A stretch of DNA of 64,000 nt from Bacillota bacterium (GTDB taxonomy: Bacteria; Bacillota; Clostridia; Lachnospirales; Lachnospiraceae): positions 1 to 64,000 of the forward strand of contig JAEWCQ010000011.1 in the NCBI GenBank assembly GCA_023390555.1, read 5' to 3'. Within the stretch, counting starts at the first letter, position 1, and each line of letters begins with the position of its first letter. Both the position numbers and the translations under genes were made by a program. Below, piece by piece: positions 16,589-25,102 of this stretch. A model generated the notes under the pieces. It was not told the DNA's origin. It did not search any database and saw only the letters and a list, made by a program, of their open reading frames with translations.

Positions 16589-18229
16589 ATGGATTTAGAG
16601 ATAAAGGATATCGACATATTTTATTCCTTTGATAAGGTTACCTGTTATGAGAGACCCACGGCGGTCCTGTTGGATTCCATCTGCAGTGGCTATGGAAGCC
16701 TGCTGATCCTGCTATGTAAGCTGGTGCGAAGCTATCGGATTGTTCCGCCGGACGAAGATGCGGAGAAACAGGTCATCCGGTTTATCGAGAAACAGTTTCT
16801 GGTGGATTATCAGAGGTATGACAGCAAGAAAGAGATTTTATCCGAATTGATTGCAGCTACCATTGAGGCAGGATCCCCGATTATCATCCCCGTGAATTTG
16901 AAAGAGATTTTTTATTCCAATTATTATCGGGAGCAGGATAAGCCCCACTTTTTCATGGTGACGGGCGTCTGTAAGGAAAAGGGAATCTATACGATTCTCG
17001 ATAATGTACAGTTCGAGAAAGAAAAAGGGATTTCCCAACTGGATTACCATGCGTTTGTCGTTACCGAAGAGATGCTGGAAAAAGCGAATCGGGCATTCGC
17101 CAGAGCGGATGATTACCATGATGTTTTCACGTTTGTGAAGAGCAGGCAGTTTGGCGGGGAGAAAAAGAAAGAACACTTACATCGGATTTTTATGCAGATA
17201 TTGGAGTTATACCTGGAGCGGAAGAACTATGAATTTCTGGAGATTTCTTATCTGAAACAGCTATACGGGTACCGATTAGACAGAGTTTCATACAAAGATG
17301 AGATTTTTGAACTGAGAAGAAAATTGAATAACGTAATCAAGTATAAAGAAGTCTTTGTATCCGAGATTGTGCGAAGTCTGAATGCAATTGGATGGAATGA
17401 TTTTGAGGAAGCGAATCTTTTTGAGATATTGAACGAATTAAAAACGGTATGGACGGAATGGGTTGACTTAAAGGTCTTAAAAGTTTTCCGGAAAAATTCG
17501 GAAGCCGATTTTGAGGTCGGAAGTGACATTCTGGATTGTGAGCGGCGTCTCTATCAGCAGATACTTGTCATCTACACAAAGCTTCAGGAGTTTGAAGGCT
17601 GTGATGGAACCGAAGGGACGTGTCAGGATCCGGAACGATGCAAAGAAGAATGGGAAAAGATGACGGAAAATAACCGGGATCATATCATTCGTGTTGATGA
17701 TCAGAAGAAGATTGTCTTTCGTTTTCACACAAACCGAATCTACAATTCCTGGTTTGAAGATGCGTGTCCGAAAATTGTGCTGTTTCGTGGAAAGGGGAGA
17801 GAGCTGCCCTTATATGCAAAAAGTGCAGTCCGGTTTGATACGGAATTCCTGGAAGATAAATTCCAGGCCGGAATCTATGTGAAACTACGAGGGGAGATGT
17901 ACTTCGGTGCCATCGATCATGAGGATCTGCTTGTTCTTGATACCGTCGGTACAATCAATCGGAATGTTTTTGAAAAATTCAATCCCGAAAGTGAGATTTA
18001 CCTGGAAATCAAGGACAATCAAATAGATTTCGGAAAACTGGCCGCACAGGAAAAGCAGAAAAAAGTTTCTACGGTCATTCCGGAACTGGAAGCGGACACG
18101 GATATTGAATTGGGTCTTGCCTGTAAGACATGGGGAAATGGAAAAAAACTGGAACTCATATTTTCCGATTATTCGGTTGAATTCGGAGAAAAAGAGGATA
18201 AGAGCGGAGGAGCTGGGGTTGCGTTATGA
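16589..18229 (+). CDS. BtrH-like protein (acyltransferase-like N-terminal domain)
   Basis: A 546-residue protein. Its N-terminal half recalls the butirosin BtrH N-terminal / C39-like cysteine fold: a first Cys in TCYERP and another in DSICSGYGSLL, with the His of PHFFMVTGVCKEKGIYTILDN near residue 120. In butirosin synthesis BtrH moves an aminoacyl group from a carrier protein to the aminoglycoside amine. The C-terminal part (about 340-546) is an all-beta-looking region without a recognised family. The position right after ligase and carrier genes fits transfer of the loaded amino acid. Start chosen at ATG 16589 (a TTG at 16583 is possible); no strong ribosome binding site. The stop overlaps the ABC ATPase start by 4 bases. 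Confidence 0.55.
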   Translation: MDLEIKDIDIFYSFDKVTCYERPTAVLLDSICSGYGSLLILLCKLVRSYRIVPPDEDAEKQVIRFIEKQFLVDYQRYDSKKEILSELIAATIEAGSPIIIPVNLKEIFYSNYYREQDKPHFFMVTGVCKEKGIYTILDNVQFEKEKGISQLDYHAFVVTEEMLEKANRAFARADDYHDVFTFVKSRQFGGEKKKEHLHRIFMQILELYLERKNYEFLEISYLKQLYGYRLDRVSYKDEIFELRRKLNNVIKYKEVFVSEIVRSLNAIGWNDFEEANLFEILNELKTVWTEWVDLKVLKVFRKNSEADFEVGSDILDCERRLYQQILVIYTKLQEFEGCDGTEGTCQDPERCKEEWEKMTENNRDHIIRVDDQKKIVFRFHTNRIYNSWFEDACPKIVLFRGKGRELPLYAKSAVRFDTEFLEDKFQAGIYVKLRGEMYFGAIDHEDLLVLDTVGTINRNVFEKFNPESEIYLEIKDNQIDFGKLAAQEKQKKVSTVIPELEADTDIELGLACKTWGNGKKLELIFSDYSVEFGEKEDKSGGAGVAL

Positions 18230-19227
18230 TTTATGTGGATGATTTGAGAAAAGAGTTTAAAAAGACGATCAAGCAACCGGGACTTAGAGGAAGTATGAAG
18301 GCGCTTGTCAAACCAAAGGTGGAAAAAGTGGTAGCGGTGGATCAGATTAGCTTTGAAGTCCCGGATGGTGAAATTCTGGGATTTATCGGTCCGAATGGTG
18401 CAGGGAAATCAACTGTCATCAAAATGCTGACGGGAATTCTGACACCGACTTCGGGAAGCTGTTCCATCAATGGAAAGATTCCGCAGAATGATCGGAAAAA
18501 ATATGTACGTGAAATAGGGGTTGTGTTTGGCCAGCGTACACAGCTCTGGTGGGATCTGCCCCTGCGGGAGACATATGGGGTATTAAAGGAAATCTATCAG
18601 GTTCCGGATGATGCATTTAAAAAGCGCATGGATTTTTTGAATGAGGTTCTGGAACTGGATAATTTTATCACAAGTCCGGTTCGGACGTTGTCGCTCGGAC
18701 AGCGCATGCGTGCGGATATCGCAGCTTCTTTGCTGCATTCTCCCAAAGTGCTTTTTCTGGATGAACCGACGATTGGGCTGGATGTGGTTGTGAAGGATAA
18801 TATTCGAAAAGCAATTCAGCAGATTAACCGTGAAGAGCATATGACGATCATTTTAACCACACATGATATTTCGGATATTGAACTGCTGGCAAAACACATC
18901 GTCATGATTGAAAAGGGGAAAAAGGTATTTGACGGAAAAATCACAGACTTAAAAGAAAAATACAATCAGATGCGGGAACTGCGTTTTTCTACGGAGCAGG
19001 AGAATGCAGAGGAATTGCTGCGATACAAAGAGGTATTTCCTTTTGGAGAGGATGATCTGTCGTTTCAGATGGACGGGCCGTCCGTCATTGTGCGCTTTAA
19101 CAGTGATGTAGCCGCAGTCTCTGATATCTTAACCTATACGCTGAACCATGTGGAAGTAAAGGATATTACGGTACGGGACTCGGATATTGAGGAGATCATA
19201 CGTCGTTTGTATCAGGGAGGTATGTAG
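18226..19227 (+). CDS. ABC-2 type exporter, ATP-binding protein
   Basis: A 333-residue ABC ATPase. Walker A is GPNGAGKST beginning at residue 55, the signature is LSLGQRMRADIA, Walker B is KVLFLDEP followed by TIGLDVV, and the switch His is in TTHDISD. The extended N-terminus (about 35 residues before the core) and the C-terminal domain match the group of ATPases that pair with two different ABC-2 permeases (COG4586-like), encoded next. The ATG overlaps the preceding stop, so it is coupled to the BtrH-like gene. I infer export of the pathway product. Confidence 0.9.
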   Translation: MIYVDDLRKEFKKTIKQPGLRGSMKALVKPKVEKVVAVDQISFEVPDGEILGFIGPNGAGKSTVIKMLTGILTPTSGSCSINGKIPQNDRKKYVREIGVVFGQRTQLWWDLPLRETYGVLKEIYQVPDDAFKKRMDFLNEVLELDNFITSPVRTLSLGQRMRADIAASLLHSPKVLFLDEPTIGLDVVVKDNIRKAIQQINREEHMTIILTTHDISDIELLAKHIVMIEKGKKVFDGKITDLKEKYNQMRELRFSTEQENAEELLRYKEVFPFGEDDLSFQMDGPSVIVRFNSDVAAVSDILTYTLNHVEVKDITVRDSDIEEIIRRLYQGGM

Positions 19228-19228
19228 T

Positions 19229-20047
19229 ATGAGAAAATATTTTCGAATCTATAAACCGTTTATCGACGCAGGCATGCAGGAGACGGTCACCTACCGTTCC
19301 AACTGGATTTTTATGATGCTTGGAAATGTGCTGGGCTGTTTTGTATCCTATTTTATATGGAAAGCAGTCTTTCTTTCGAGTGACCAGGAGAGTCTGATGG
19401 GATTTACGATGCCCGATATGATGGTATACATCTTTCTGATGACGTTGACCGCGACGTTGATTTCTACCGGAGGAACGTATGATGTCGGTGATGAGATCAA
19501 AGATGGTTCGATTGCGATGCGTATTATTAAGCCGGTAAGTTATAATGCGACCTTCCTATTTCAGGAAATCGGAAACAAATGTATGACAATCGGTCTGCTG
19601 ATTCTTCCGACTGTTTTGGGAATTGAGCTTTTCCGCACCTTCGTCATGGGAGAGGTTCATTTTCGGCTTTTCAATTTTATCGTGTATCTCTTCAGTTGTA
19701 CGGTAGCGTATCTGATTAATTTTTTCTTTAATATCTGCTACGGTTTTACCGCCTTTGTGTTTCAGAATCTATGGGGATCCAATATGCTGAAAAACTGCAT
19801 TGTAGGTTTTTTATCCGGCTCATTGATTCCGCTGGCATTTTTCCCGAAAGGACTGGAACAGGTATTCCTGTTTCTGCCGTTTGCTTCTTTAAATTATACT
19901 CCTGTCATGATTTATATGGGCAAATACACAGGAGAGACACTGCTGTTCTATCTGGTCTTACAAATTGTCTGGTGTCTGTTTTTCTGGGCACTTTCCAAAA
20001 TGATCTGGAAGATAGTGATTTCACATTTATGTGTACAGGGAGGATGA
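19229..20047 (+). CDS. ABC-2 type exporter permease, subunit 1
   Basis: A 272-residue membrane protein with about six hydrophobic helices, of the ABC-2 permease group that pairs with the preceding ATPase (COG4587-like). Recognisable parts are the N-terminal YRSNWIFMMLG, the GDEIKDGSIAMRIIKPVSY segment that faces the ATPase, and FLSGSLIPLAFFP. The ATG at 19229 follows GGGAGG and comes one base after the ATPase stop. The second permease begins 4 bases after its stop, so the three genes form one transporter unit. Confidence 0.85.
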   Translation: MRKYFRIYKPFIDAGMQETVTYRSNWIFMMLGNVLGCFVSYFIWKAVFLSSDQESLMGFTMPDMMVYIFLMTLTATLISTGGTYDVGDEIKDGSIAMRIIKPVSYNATFLFQEIGNKCMTIGLLILPTVLGIELFRTFVMGEVHFRLFNFIVYLFSCTVAYLINFFFNICYGFTAFVFQNLWGSNMLKNCIVGFLSGSLIPLAFFPKGLEQVFLFLPFASLNYTPVMIYMGKYTGETLLFYLVLQIVWCLFFWALSKMIWKIVISHLCVQGG

Positions 20048-20051
20048 ACGG

Positions 20052-20852
20052 ATGGAACAGCTGGGAAGAATCGTTCGGATACATTTTATTTTTATCAGAC
20101 AGGATCTCAAACGGATGGTGGAATACAAGGGGGATTTCATTACAGGTGTCATCGGCTTTTTGCTGAGTCAGGTGTTTAATCTCTATTTTCTGTTTCTTAT
20201 TTTTCAGTTGATTCCGAGTCTGATGGGGTGGAAATTTTATGAGGTGGTTTTTATCTATGGATTTTCCCTGATCCCCAAGGGGCTTGATCATCTGTTTTTT
20301 GATAATTTATGGGCAATCGGACATGTCACAATACGGAAAGGGGAATTTGACAAATATCTGACCAGACCGATCAATTCCCTGTTTCATGTTATGGTGGAAA
20401 AGGTACAGGTGGATGCTTTGGGAGAACTTGTAGTAGGGATTCTTTTGATCTGCATTTCTCTGTCCAATTTACAGATCACGTATCATCTGGTGCCATGTGT
20501 GCTGCTGATCGCGGTCATCCCATTTGCAATGCTGATTTATACTTCGGTCAAAATTGCGACGGCGGCAATCGCTTTTTGGACCAAGCGGAGCGGAAATATT
20601 ATCTATATGTTTTATATGGTCAATGATTTTGCGAAATATCCTGTGACGATCTATAACAATTTTGTGAAAAAAATCATCACATATGTCATTCCGTTTGCAC
20701 TGACCGCCTTTTATCCGGCTCAATATTTTCTGACAGGGAGAGATCCTCTTTTTTCCATTGGGATGACAGTTCTGGTATCGATGATTCTGCTGGTCATTTC
20801 AAATTTCATCTGGAACAGGGGCATCCGGGCATATGAAAGTGCAGGTTCCTGA
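20052..20852 (+). CDS. ABC-2 type exporter permease, subunit 2
   Basis: A 266-residue membrane protein with about six predicted helices, the second permease of the same ABC-2 system (COG3694-like). It shows the companion motif RKGEFDKYLTRPINSLFHV, matching the DGSIAMRIIKP coupling segment of subunit 1. The start at 20052 is supported by GGGAGG nine bases upstream; a GTG at 20031 is weaker. The 80-bp spacer after it contains a GGATTCT...AGAATCC inverted repeat but no T tract, so read-through to the SufS-like gene is likely. Confidence 0.85.
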   Translation: MEQLGRIVRIHFIFIRQDLKRMVEYKGDFITGVIGFLLSQVFNLYFLFLIFQLIPSLMGWKFYEVVFIYGFSLIPKGLDHLFFDNLWAIGHVTIRKGEFDKYLTRPINSLFHVMVEKVQVDALGELVVGILLICISLSNLQITYHLVPCVLLIAVIPFAMLIYTSVKIATAAIAFWTKRSGNIIYMFYMVNDFAKYPVTIYNNFVKKIITYVIPFALTAFYPAQYFLTGRDPLFSIGMTVLVSMILLVISNFIWNRGIRAYESAGS

Positions 20853-20932
20853 CAAAACGGGATTCTCTGGTTCTTTGGAACAGACAGAATCCGTGCAGGC
20901 TGAACATGAAATAGAGGAGGAAGTTTGAAAGC

Positions 20933-22108
20933 ATGATAAATGATGAAGAAATCCGAAACGAATTTGAGCTTTTGAAAAATCGGAAGATCGCTTACTTCGA
21001 TTATGCAGCAACAGCGGTGATGCCAAATCGCGTCATCGAAAAATGGGTGGACTATCAGAAAAATGTGACTGTTTTTTATGGCAAGGGAAACCACGTTCTG
21101 GCAAAGGAAGCAGCCGAAATTTTTGCAGATGCGGAAACGGTCCTGTACGATCATTTTGGAGTTGCGGAGGAATATGAGCTTATTTACGGAAAAAATACGA
21201 CCGAGCTAATAAATCTGATGGCATTGTCTCTTCAAAATCAGATTCTGCCTCTCGACTATATCCTGATAGGTCCGTATGAACATCACAGTAACCTGCTGCC
21301 ATGGAAGTATCTGGCGAAAAAGACACAGGCCATATTTTTGGAAATGCCGCTTACGGAGGAGGGCGATATCGATTATGGCTATCTGGAGAGTATTCGGGAT
21401 CTGGTGAAGGTAGTTGCATTTTCAAGTATTTCGAATACGACTGCATATCGGATGGATATTCCCAAAATCTGTGAAATCTTTGATCGGGCACATGTTTTTG
21501 TGGATGAATCGCAGCAGATCGCGCATCAAAAAATTGAACAGAACAGAAATATAACCGGTTACATGCTGACTTCGCATAAGATGTACGGTCCAAAAAATAT
21601 TGCAGGTGCATTCATAAGGAGAAGTTTCCTGGAGCAAATAGATCCGGTACTATTGGGCGGGGGAATGGTGAATGCAATCGGATTTGAAGATACCTGGGGA
21701 GACGGGAAGCATAAGTTTGAGGCAGGTACCCTTGATATCGGACTGATTGCAGCATGGGCAGAAGCATGCAGATTTGTCCGGGAAATCGGTTATGATACAA
21801 TCGAAGCATTTGAATCATTCTGCTATCATACAGTCAGATCCGCGTTAAAAGCAGGAAGCGGAATCCGGATTCTCGGAGAGGAAGAACACTGTTCCAAATC
21901 ACTGCTTTCTTTTGTCTGTGAACAGCATCACGCACATGATGTGGAGTATTTTTTTGATCAGAACAATGTTATTATCCGCTCCGGAAACTTATGTGCGCAG
22001 CCTTCCATTCGGAAATTGGGAGAGACAGCCGTCAACCGGATTTCTTTCGGACTCGGAATCAGTAATGAAGACATCAATCGATTATGCAATCTGATAGGGG
22101 AGTTGTAG
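20933..22108 (+). CDS. SufS-like cysteine desulfurase (class V aminotransferase)
   Basis: A 391-residue PLP enzyme of the cysteine desulfurase/selenocysteine lyase family. The PLP lysine is K216 in LTSHKMYGPKNIAG, the pyridine-binding Asp is in VFVDESQQIAHQK, and C354 in RSGNLCAQP aligns with the catalytic cysteine loop (RxGHHCAQP) of SufS, so a persulfide-forming reaction is expected. It is followed after 2 bases by a gene whose N-terminus is SufU-like, mirroring the sufS-sufU pair. As no sufBCD genes are present here, the pair may provide sulfur to the pathway product or repair the many iron-sulfur enzymes of the cluster. ATG at 20933 with GAGGAGGAAG upstream. Confidence 0.8.
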   Translation: MINDEEIRNEFELLKNRKIAYFDYAATAVMPNRVIEKWVDYQKNVTVFYGKGNHVLAKEAAEIFADAETVLYDHFGVAEEYELIYGKNTTELINLMALSLQNQILPLDYILIGPYEHHSNLLPWKYLAKKTQAIFLEMPLTEEGDIDYGYLESIRDLVKVVAFSSISNTTAYRMDIPKICEIFDRAHVFVDESQQIAHQKIEQNRNITGYMLTSHKMYGPKNIAGAFIRRSFLEQIDPVLLGGGMVNAIGFEDTWGDGKHKFEAGTLDIGLIAAWAEACRFVREIGYDTIEAFESFCYHTVRSALKAGSGIRILGEEEHCSKSLLSFVCEQHHAHDVEYFFDQNNVIIRSGNLCAQPSIRKLGETAVNRISFGLGISNEDINRLCNLIGEL

Positions 22109-22110
22109 AT

Positions 22111-23901
22111 ATGGAAAAATATTCGGAAATGATAGATAAATATGCGTTGTATCAACAGGATGTTTTTTTGCTGCCGGATGATGTTATGGTCAAGGACGGA
22201 GTGGCCTGTGGTGACTATGTAACGATCGTGGGGGAACAGGACGATCATTGCCTTGAATTCAAATTCGATGTGGATGGATGTGCACTATGCAGGGCGTCTG
22301 CCAATTATCTGTTTGAAACCTATCACAACAGGGATATTGATCTGGTGATTACAGAGCTTGAAGGAACATTAAACGAAATCAGGGCAGACCGGAATTACTT
22401 ACTCCGTTTATTTGGTGTGCCGTATCTCAAAAACCGGTATCAGTGTCTGTATTATCCTTTTGAAATGCTCCATGCTTTCGCAATCCAGGTCAAGAATAAG
22501 AAAACAGAGTTTCTGGATAAGAAAGATACCACAGTACAGCTTGACTGTGATGCCTGTGTGGTAACGTCCAGAATTCAATGGACAGGAACAAAGGAAGATG
22601 TAAAGCCAAGACAGGCAGAGAAAGTATACCCGACAGAATATAAAGAAAAATGGGGAAGATGTGCAAAGCTGTATCTCACGGAGGAAGAGATCGCACTGCT
22701 GAAAGAGCTTACGGCTTCCATGACACCGGAGGACTATGAATATATCATGGAAGAAAAGCTTTCGCAGACCATCTATTCCAACCTGCGGAAGAACGGAATC
22801 CCCCTGACGAATCACAAGGTGTGGAGGGACATTATTTATCAGGTGCAGCGCAAACATATCCTGCAGACCGAGATTGCTGCAATCTATCGTTTTATAAAAG
22901 AAGAACAGTTGCAGCTTTATACGGTGAAAGGCGGATACACCGGAACGATGTATACCGGGAAAGACGTTCGGGTATATCTGGATTATGATCTGATCGCATG
23001 TTCGAACCGTGATGCCTTCCGGCTGGCAAATAATCTGATCAATCGGGGATTTACAATTGCTGATGGCCTTTTTTCCATGAAGAGAGTCGAAATCAGGGAT
23101 CAACATGTATATTCCGGGCATTTCCATATTCAAAAGGTATTTTACAGCCAGTATCAGCTTGTGATTGACGTCAATTTTCCCGCATTCCCAATGGGAAGGG
23201 TGGATTTGTTTTACCCGGAAGTCGCGGATGGGGAGATTATTGCGGAAGATCAGCTGCTCATTACTCTGTGCCATGCATTTAAGCATAAAAATGTCTATAT
23301 GAAAGATATCAATGATATTTATCTGATGCTGAAAACGAAAGAGTTGAATTACAGGATTTTAAAGAAAAGATTGGAAGAGAATCAGTTGCAGGAATATGCT
23401 TCCGTCCTGTTCTCCTACCTATTTAAAAACTATGACCTGGATCCTACCTTTATAGACGAATTATCTGCTGCACTGGATCTGAATCTGGAGCTATTGGAGC
23501 AGAGACCGGGATGGCCATTTGATGCGGAATCTGTATTGGAATTGAAAAAAGAGGATCTGACGGAACGGTTAAAGAGAGGAACGGACAACGAACGATTATA
23601 TCTGTTTCCGTTGGCCGTTTTCAGACAATTTCAGGAGCTGGATGATTTACAGATCGATCTGCTTCTTCAGGCCGGTTATGATGCCAGAAGAGTGTCGGAA
23701 AATATGTGTGAGGTAAATTGTCAGAGCTTAACGTTTATTCTGATTGGGATGGGGATTTTTATTGATACCTATACGGATGTCACTTTCGTCGGGAGAAAAA
23801 AGACACGTCTTATGGTGGAAGAGCTGTTAAATGTGATTCATGCACGTGAGATCATAGATGTGCCATTCGAGCTGGATGAAATGGAAACATGGTATTTCTG
23901 A
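22111..23901 (+). CDS. SufU-like domain fused to NTP_transf_5 nucleotidyltransferase
   Basis: A 597-residue two-domain protein. Residues 1-130 resemble SufU/IscU: ACGDY with C33 and D35, VDGCALC with C57 (and an extra C60), and RYQC with C112, matching the three Cys and one Asp of SufU in order and nearly in spacing. Residues about 190-560 resemble the NTP_transf_5 family: YTVKGGYTGTMYTGKDVRVY then LDYDLI with the Asp-x-Asp pair, and LLITLCHAFKHKN. SufU accepts a persulfide sulfur from SufS; the neighbouring desulfurase fits. The fusion suggests sulfur transfer coupled to nucleotidyl activation, as in thiolation enzymes; this is inference. ATG at 22111 follows AGGGGAG. Confidence 0.65.
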   Translation: MEKYSEMIDKYALYQQDVFLLPDDVMVKDGVACGDYVTIVGEQDDHCLEFKFDVDGCALCRASANYLFETYHNRDIDLVITELEGTLNEIRADRNYLLRLFGVPYLKNRYQCLYYPFEMLHAFAIQVKNKKTEFLDKKDTTVQLDCDACVVTSRIQWTGTKEDVKPRQAEKVYPTEYKEKWGRCAKLYLTEEEIALLKELTASMTPEDYEYIMEEKLSQTIYSNLRKNGIPLTNHKVWRDIIYQVQRKHILQTEIAAIYRFIKEEQLQLYTVKGGYTGTMYTGKDVRVYLDYDLIACSNRDAFRLANNLINRGFTIADGLFSMKRVEIRDQHVYSGHFHIQKVFYSQYQLVIDVNFPAFPMGRVDLFYPEVADGEIIAEDQLLITLCHAFKHKNVYMKDINDIYLMLKTKELNYRILKKRLEENQLQEYASVLFSYLFKNYDLDPTFIDELSAALDLNLELLEQRPGWPFDAESVLELKKEDLTERLKRGTDNERLYLFPLAVFRQFQELDDLQIDLLLQAGYDARRVSENMCEVNCQSLTFILIGMGIFIDTYTDVTFVGRKKTRLMVEELLNVIHAREIIDVPFELDEMETWYF

Positions 23902-23943
23902 TCAGCAGGCAATATCCCTGTCACAATCAATGGGGGGTAAAGT

Positions 23944-25011
23944 ATGAAGACATATGCGGTTATTATGGCAGGAGGGGAAGGAACCCGTTTCTGGCCGTTA
24001 TCACGAAAGAGGCTGCCAAAGCAGCTGCTCAATTTAAGCGGGAAAGAAATCATGATCAATGAAACAATAGACCGTATCGCAAAAGTCATTCCCAGCCAGG
24101 ATATCTTTATTGTAACAAATGAGATGTTAAAGGAACAGATGATACAGGCCATCGAAGGAAGAATCCCGGAAGATCATATTCTGACAGAACCCGTTGGCAG
24201 GAATACGGCTGCCTGTATCGGATATGCGGCGGTTAGGATTCTGCATCAGTATGGGGATGGTGTCATGGCAATCTCTCCTTCGGATGCGCATATAGGAGAC
24301 GAAGAATCCTTTTTACGCACGTTCCAGCATGCAATCCGGCATGCCATGCTTACGGACCGTCTTGTGACCATTGGTATCAGGCCGTCATATCCTGCAACCG
24401 CATATGGTTATATCCGGTATGCGAAAGAGAAGCACGATACCGTCAGAAAAGTAATCCGGTTTCAGGAAAAGCCCGATTATGAAACCGCAAGAACCTATCT
24501 TATGGAAAAAGACTATCTTTGGAACAGTGGCATGTTTTTCTGGAAAGCCTCTGTTATTATGCAAGCTTATCAGAAGTTTCTGCCGGTGCACTATCAGAAG
24601 CTGATGAAGCTAAAATATGCGATGCATACCGGGCAGGAAGCAGCAGTAAAGGAACAGGTTTATCCGGAAATGGAAAAGATATCGATTGATGAAGGAATTC
24701 TGGAACATGCCGAAAATATAGCGGTGCTTCAGGGAGATTTTGCATGGAGTGATGTAGGCTCCTGGGATATGCTTGGGTGTATGTATCAGGCAGACAGCAA
24801 TGGAAATATTCTGATCGGTGAACATGTGAATATTGATACGAATAATACCACCTGCTATTCCGACGGCAAGATGCTTGTGACGGTGGGCGTATCCGATATG
24901 GTTATCGTGAATACGCCGGATGCACTGCTCGTATGTAATAAGGATCACGTACAGGATACGAAGATAGTCGTGGACATTCTGAGAAACAATGGGAAGCTGG
25001 AGCTGCTCTAG
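23944..25011 (+). CDS. manC: Mannose-1-phosphate guanylyltransferase
   Basis: A 355-residue nucleotidyltransferase predicted to form GDP-mannose (or a related NDP-hexose) from mannose-1-phosphate and GTP. The nucleotide-binding motif VIMAGGEGTRFWPLSRKRLP is at residues 7-26, and FQEKPDYETA, LWNSGMFFWK and WSDVGSWD are the usual sugar- and metal-binding blocks. It is the last gene of the long + strand run, ends just before a strong hairpin, and is separated by only 42 bases from the preceding gene, with a GGGGGG site before the ATG. The sugar nucleotide could glycosylate the pathway product, but no glycosyltransferase is seen here. Confidence 0.85.
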   Translation: MKTYAVIMAGGEGTRFWPLSRKRLPKQLLNLSGKEIMINETIDRIAKVIPSQDIFIVTNEMLKEQMIQAIEGRIPEDHILTEPVGRNTAACIGYAAVRILHQYGDGVMAISPSDAHIGDEESFLRTFQHAIRHAMLTDRLVTIGIRPSYPATAYGYIRYAKEKHDTVRKVIRFQEKPDYETARTYLMEKDYLWNSGMFFWKASVIMQAYQKFLPVHYQKLMKLKYAMHTGQEAAVKEQVYPEMEKISIDEGILEHAENIAVLQGDFAWSDVGSWDMLGCMYQADSNGNILIGEHVNIDTNNTTCYSDGKMLVTVGVSDMVIVNTPDALLVCNKDHVQDTKIVVDILRNNGKLELL

Positions 25012-25053
25012 CACCGTTTTTCCTGTTATCCCAAGGTATGCTTAGGAAAAAGA

Positions 25054-25090
25054 AAACCCGGAGTATGACTACAGATCATACTCCGGGTTT
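25054..25090. terminator. Bidirectional hairpin terminator between manC and the DedA gene
   Basis: A perfect 15-bp stem (25054-25068 with 25076-25090) and a 7-base loop. On the minus strand the hairpin is followed by a T-rich run, so it is a good terminator for the DedA gene; on the plus strand it would end the long biosynthetic transcript, with a weaker T tract. Confidence 0.85.
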
Positions 25091-25102
25091 GAATGCAGGG
25101 AA

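Noticed and set aside
20860..20892. Inverted repeat GGATTCT...AGAATCC as a terminator after the exporter
   Set aside because: There is no T tract, and the stem is short with a bulge; read-through is more likely.
22408..23286. A 292-codon minus-strand open frame opposite the SufU-like/nucleotidyltransferase gene
   Set aside because: It has no ribosome binding site or recognisable domain, and the plus-strand frame carries the conserved SufU and nucleotidyltransferase motifs, so it is a shadow frame.
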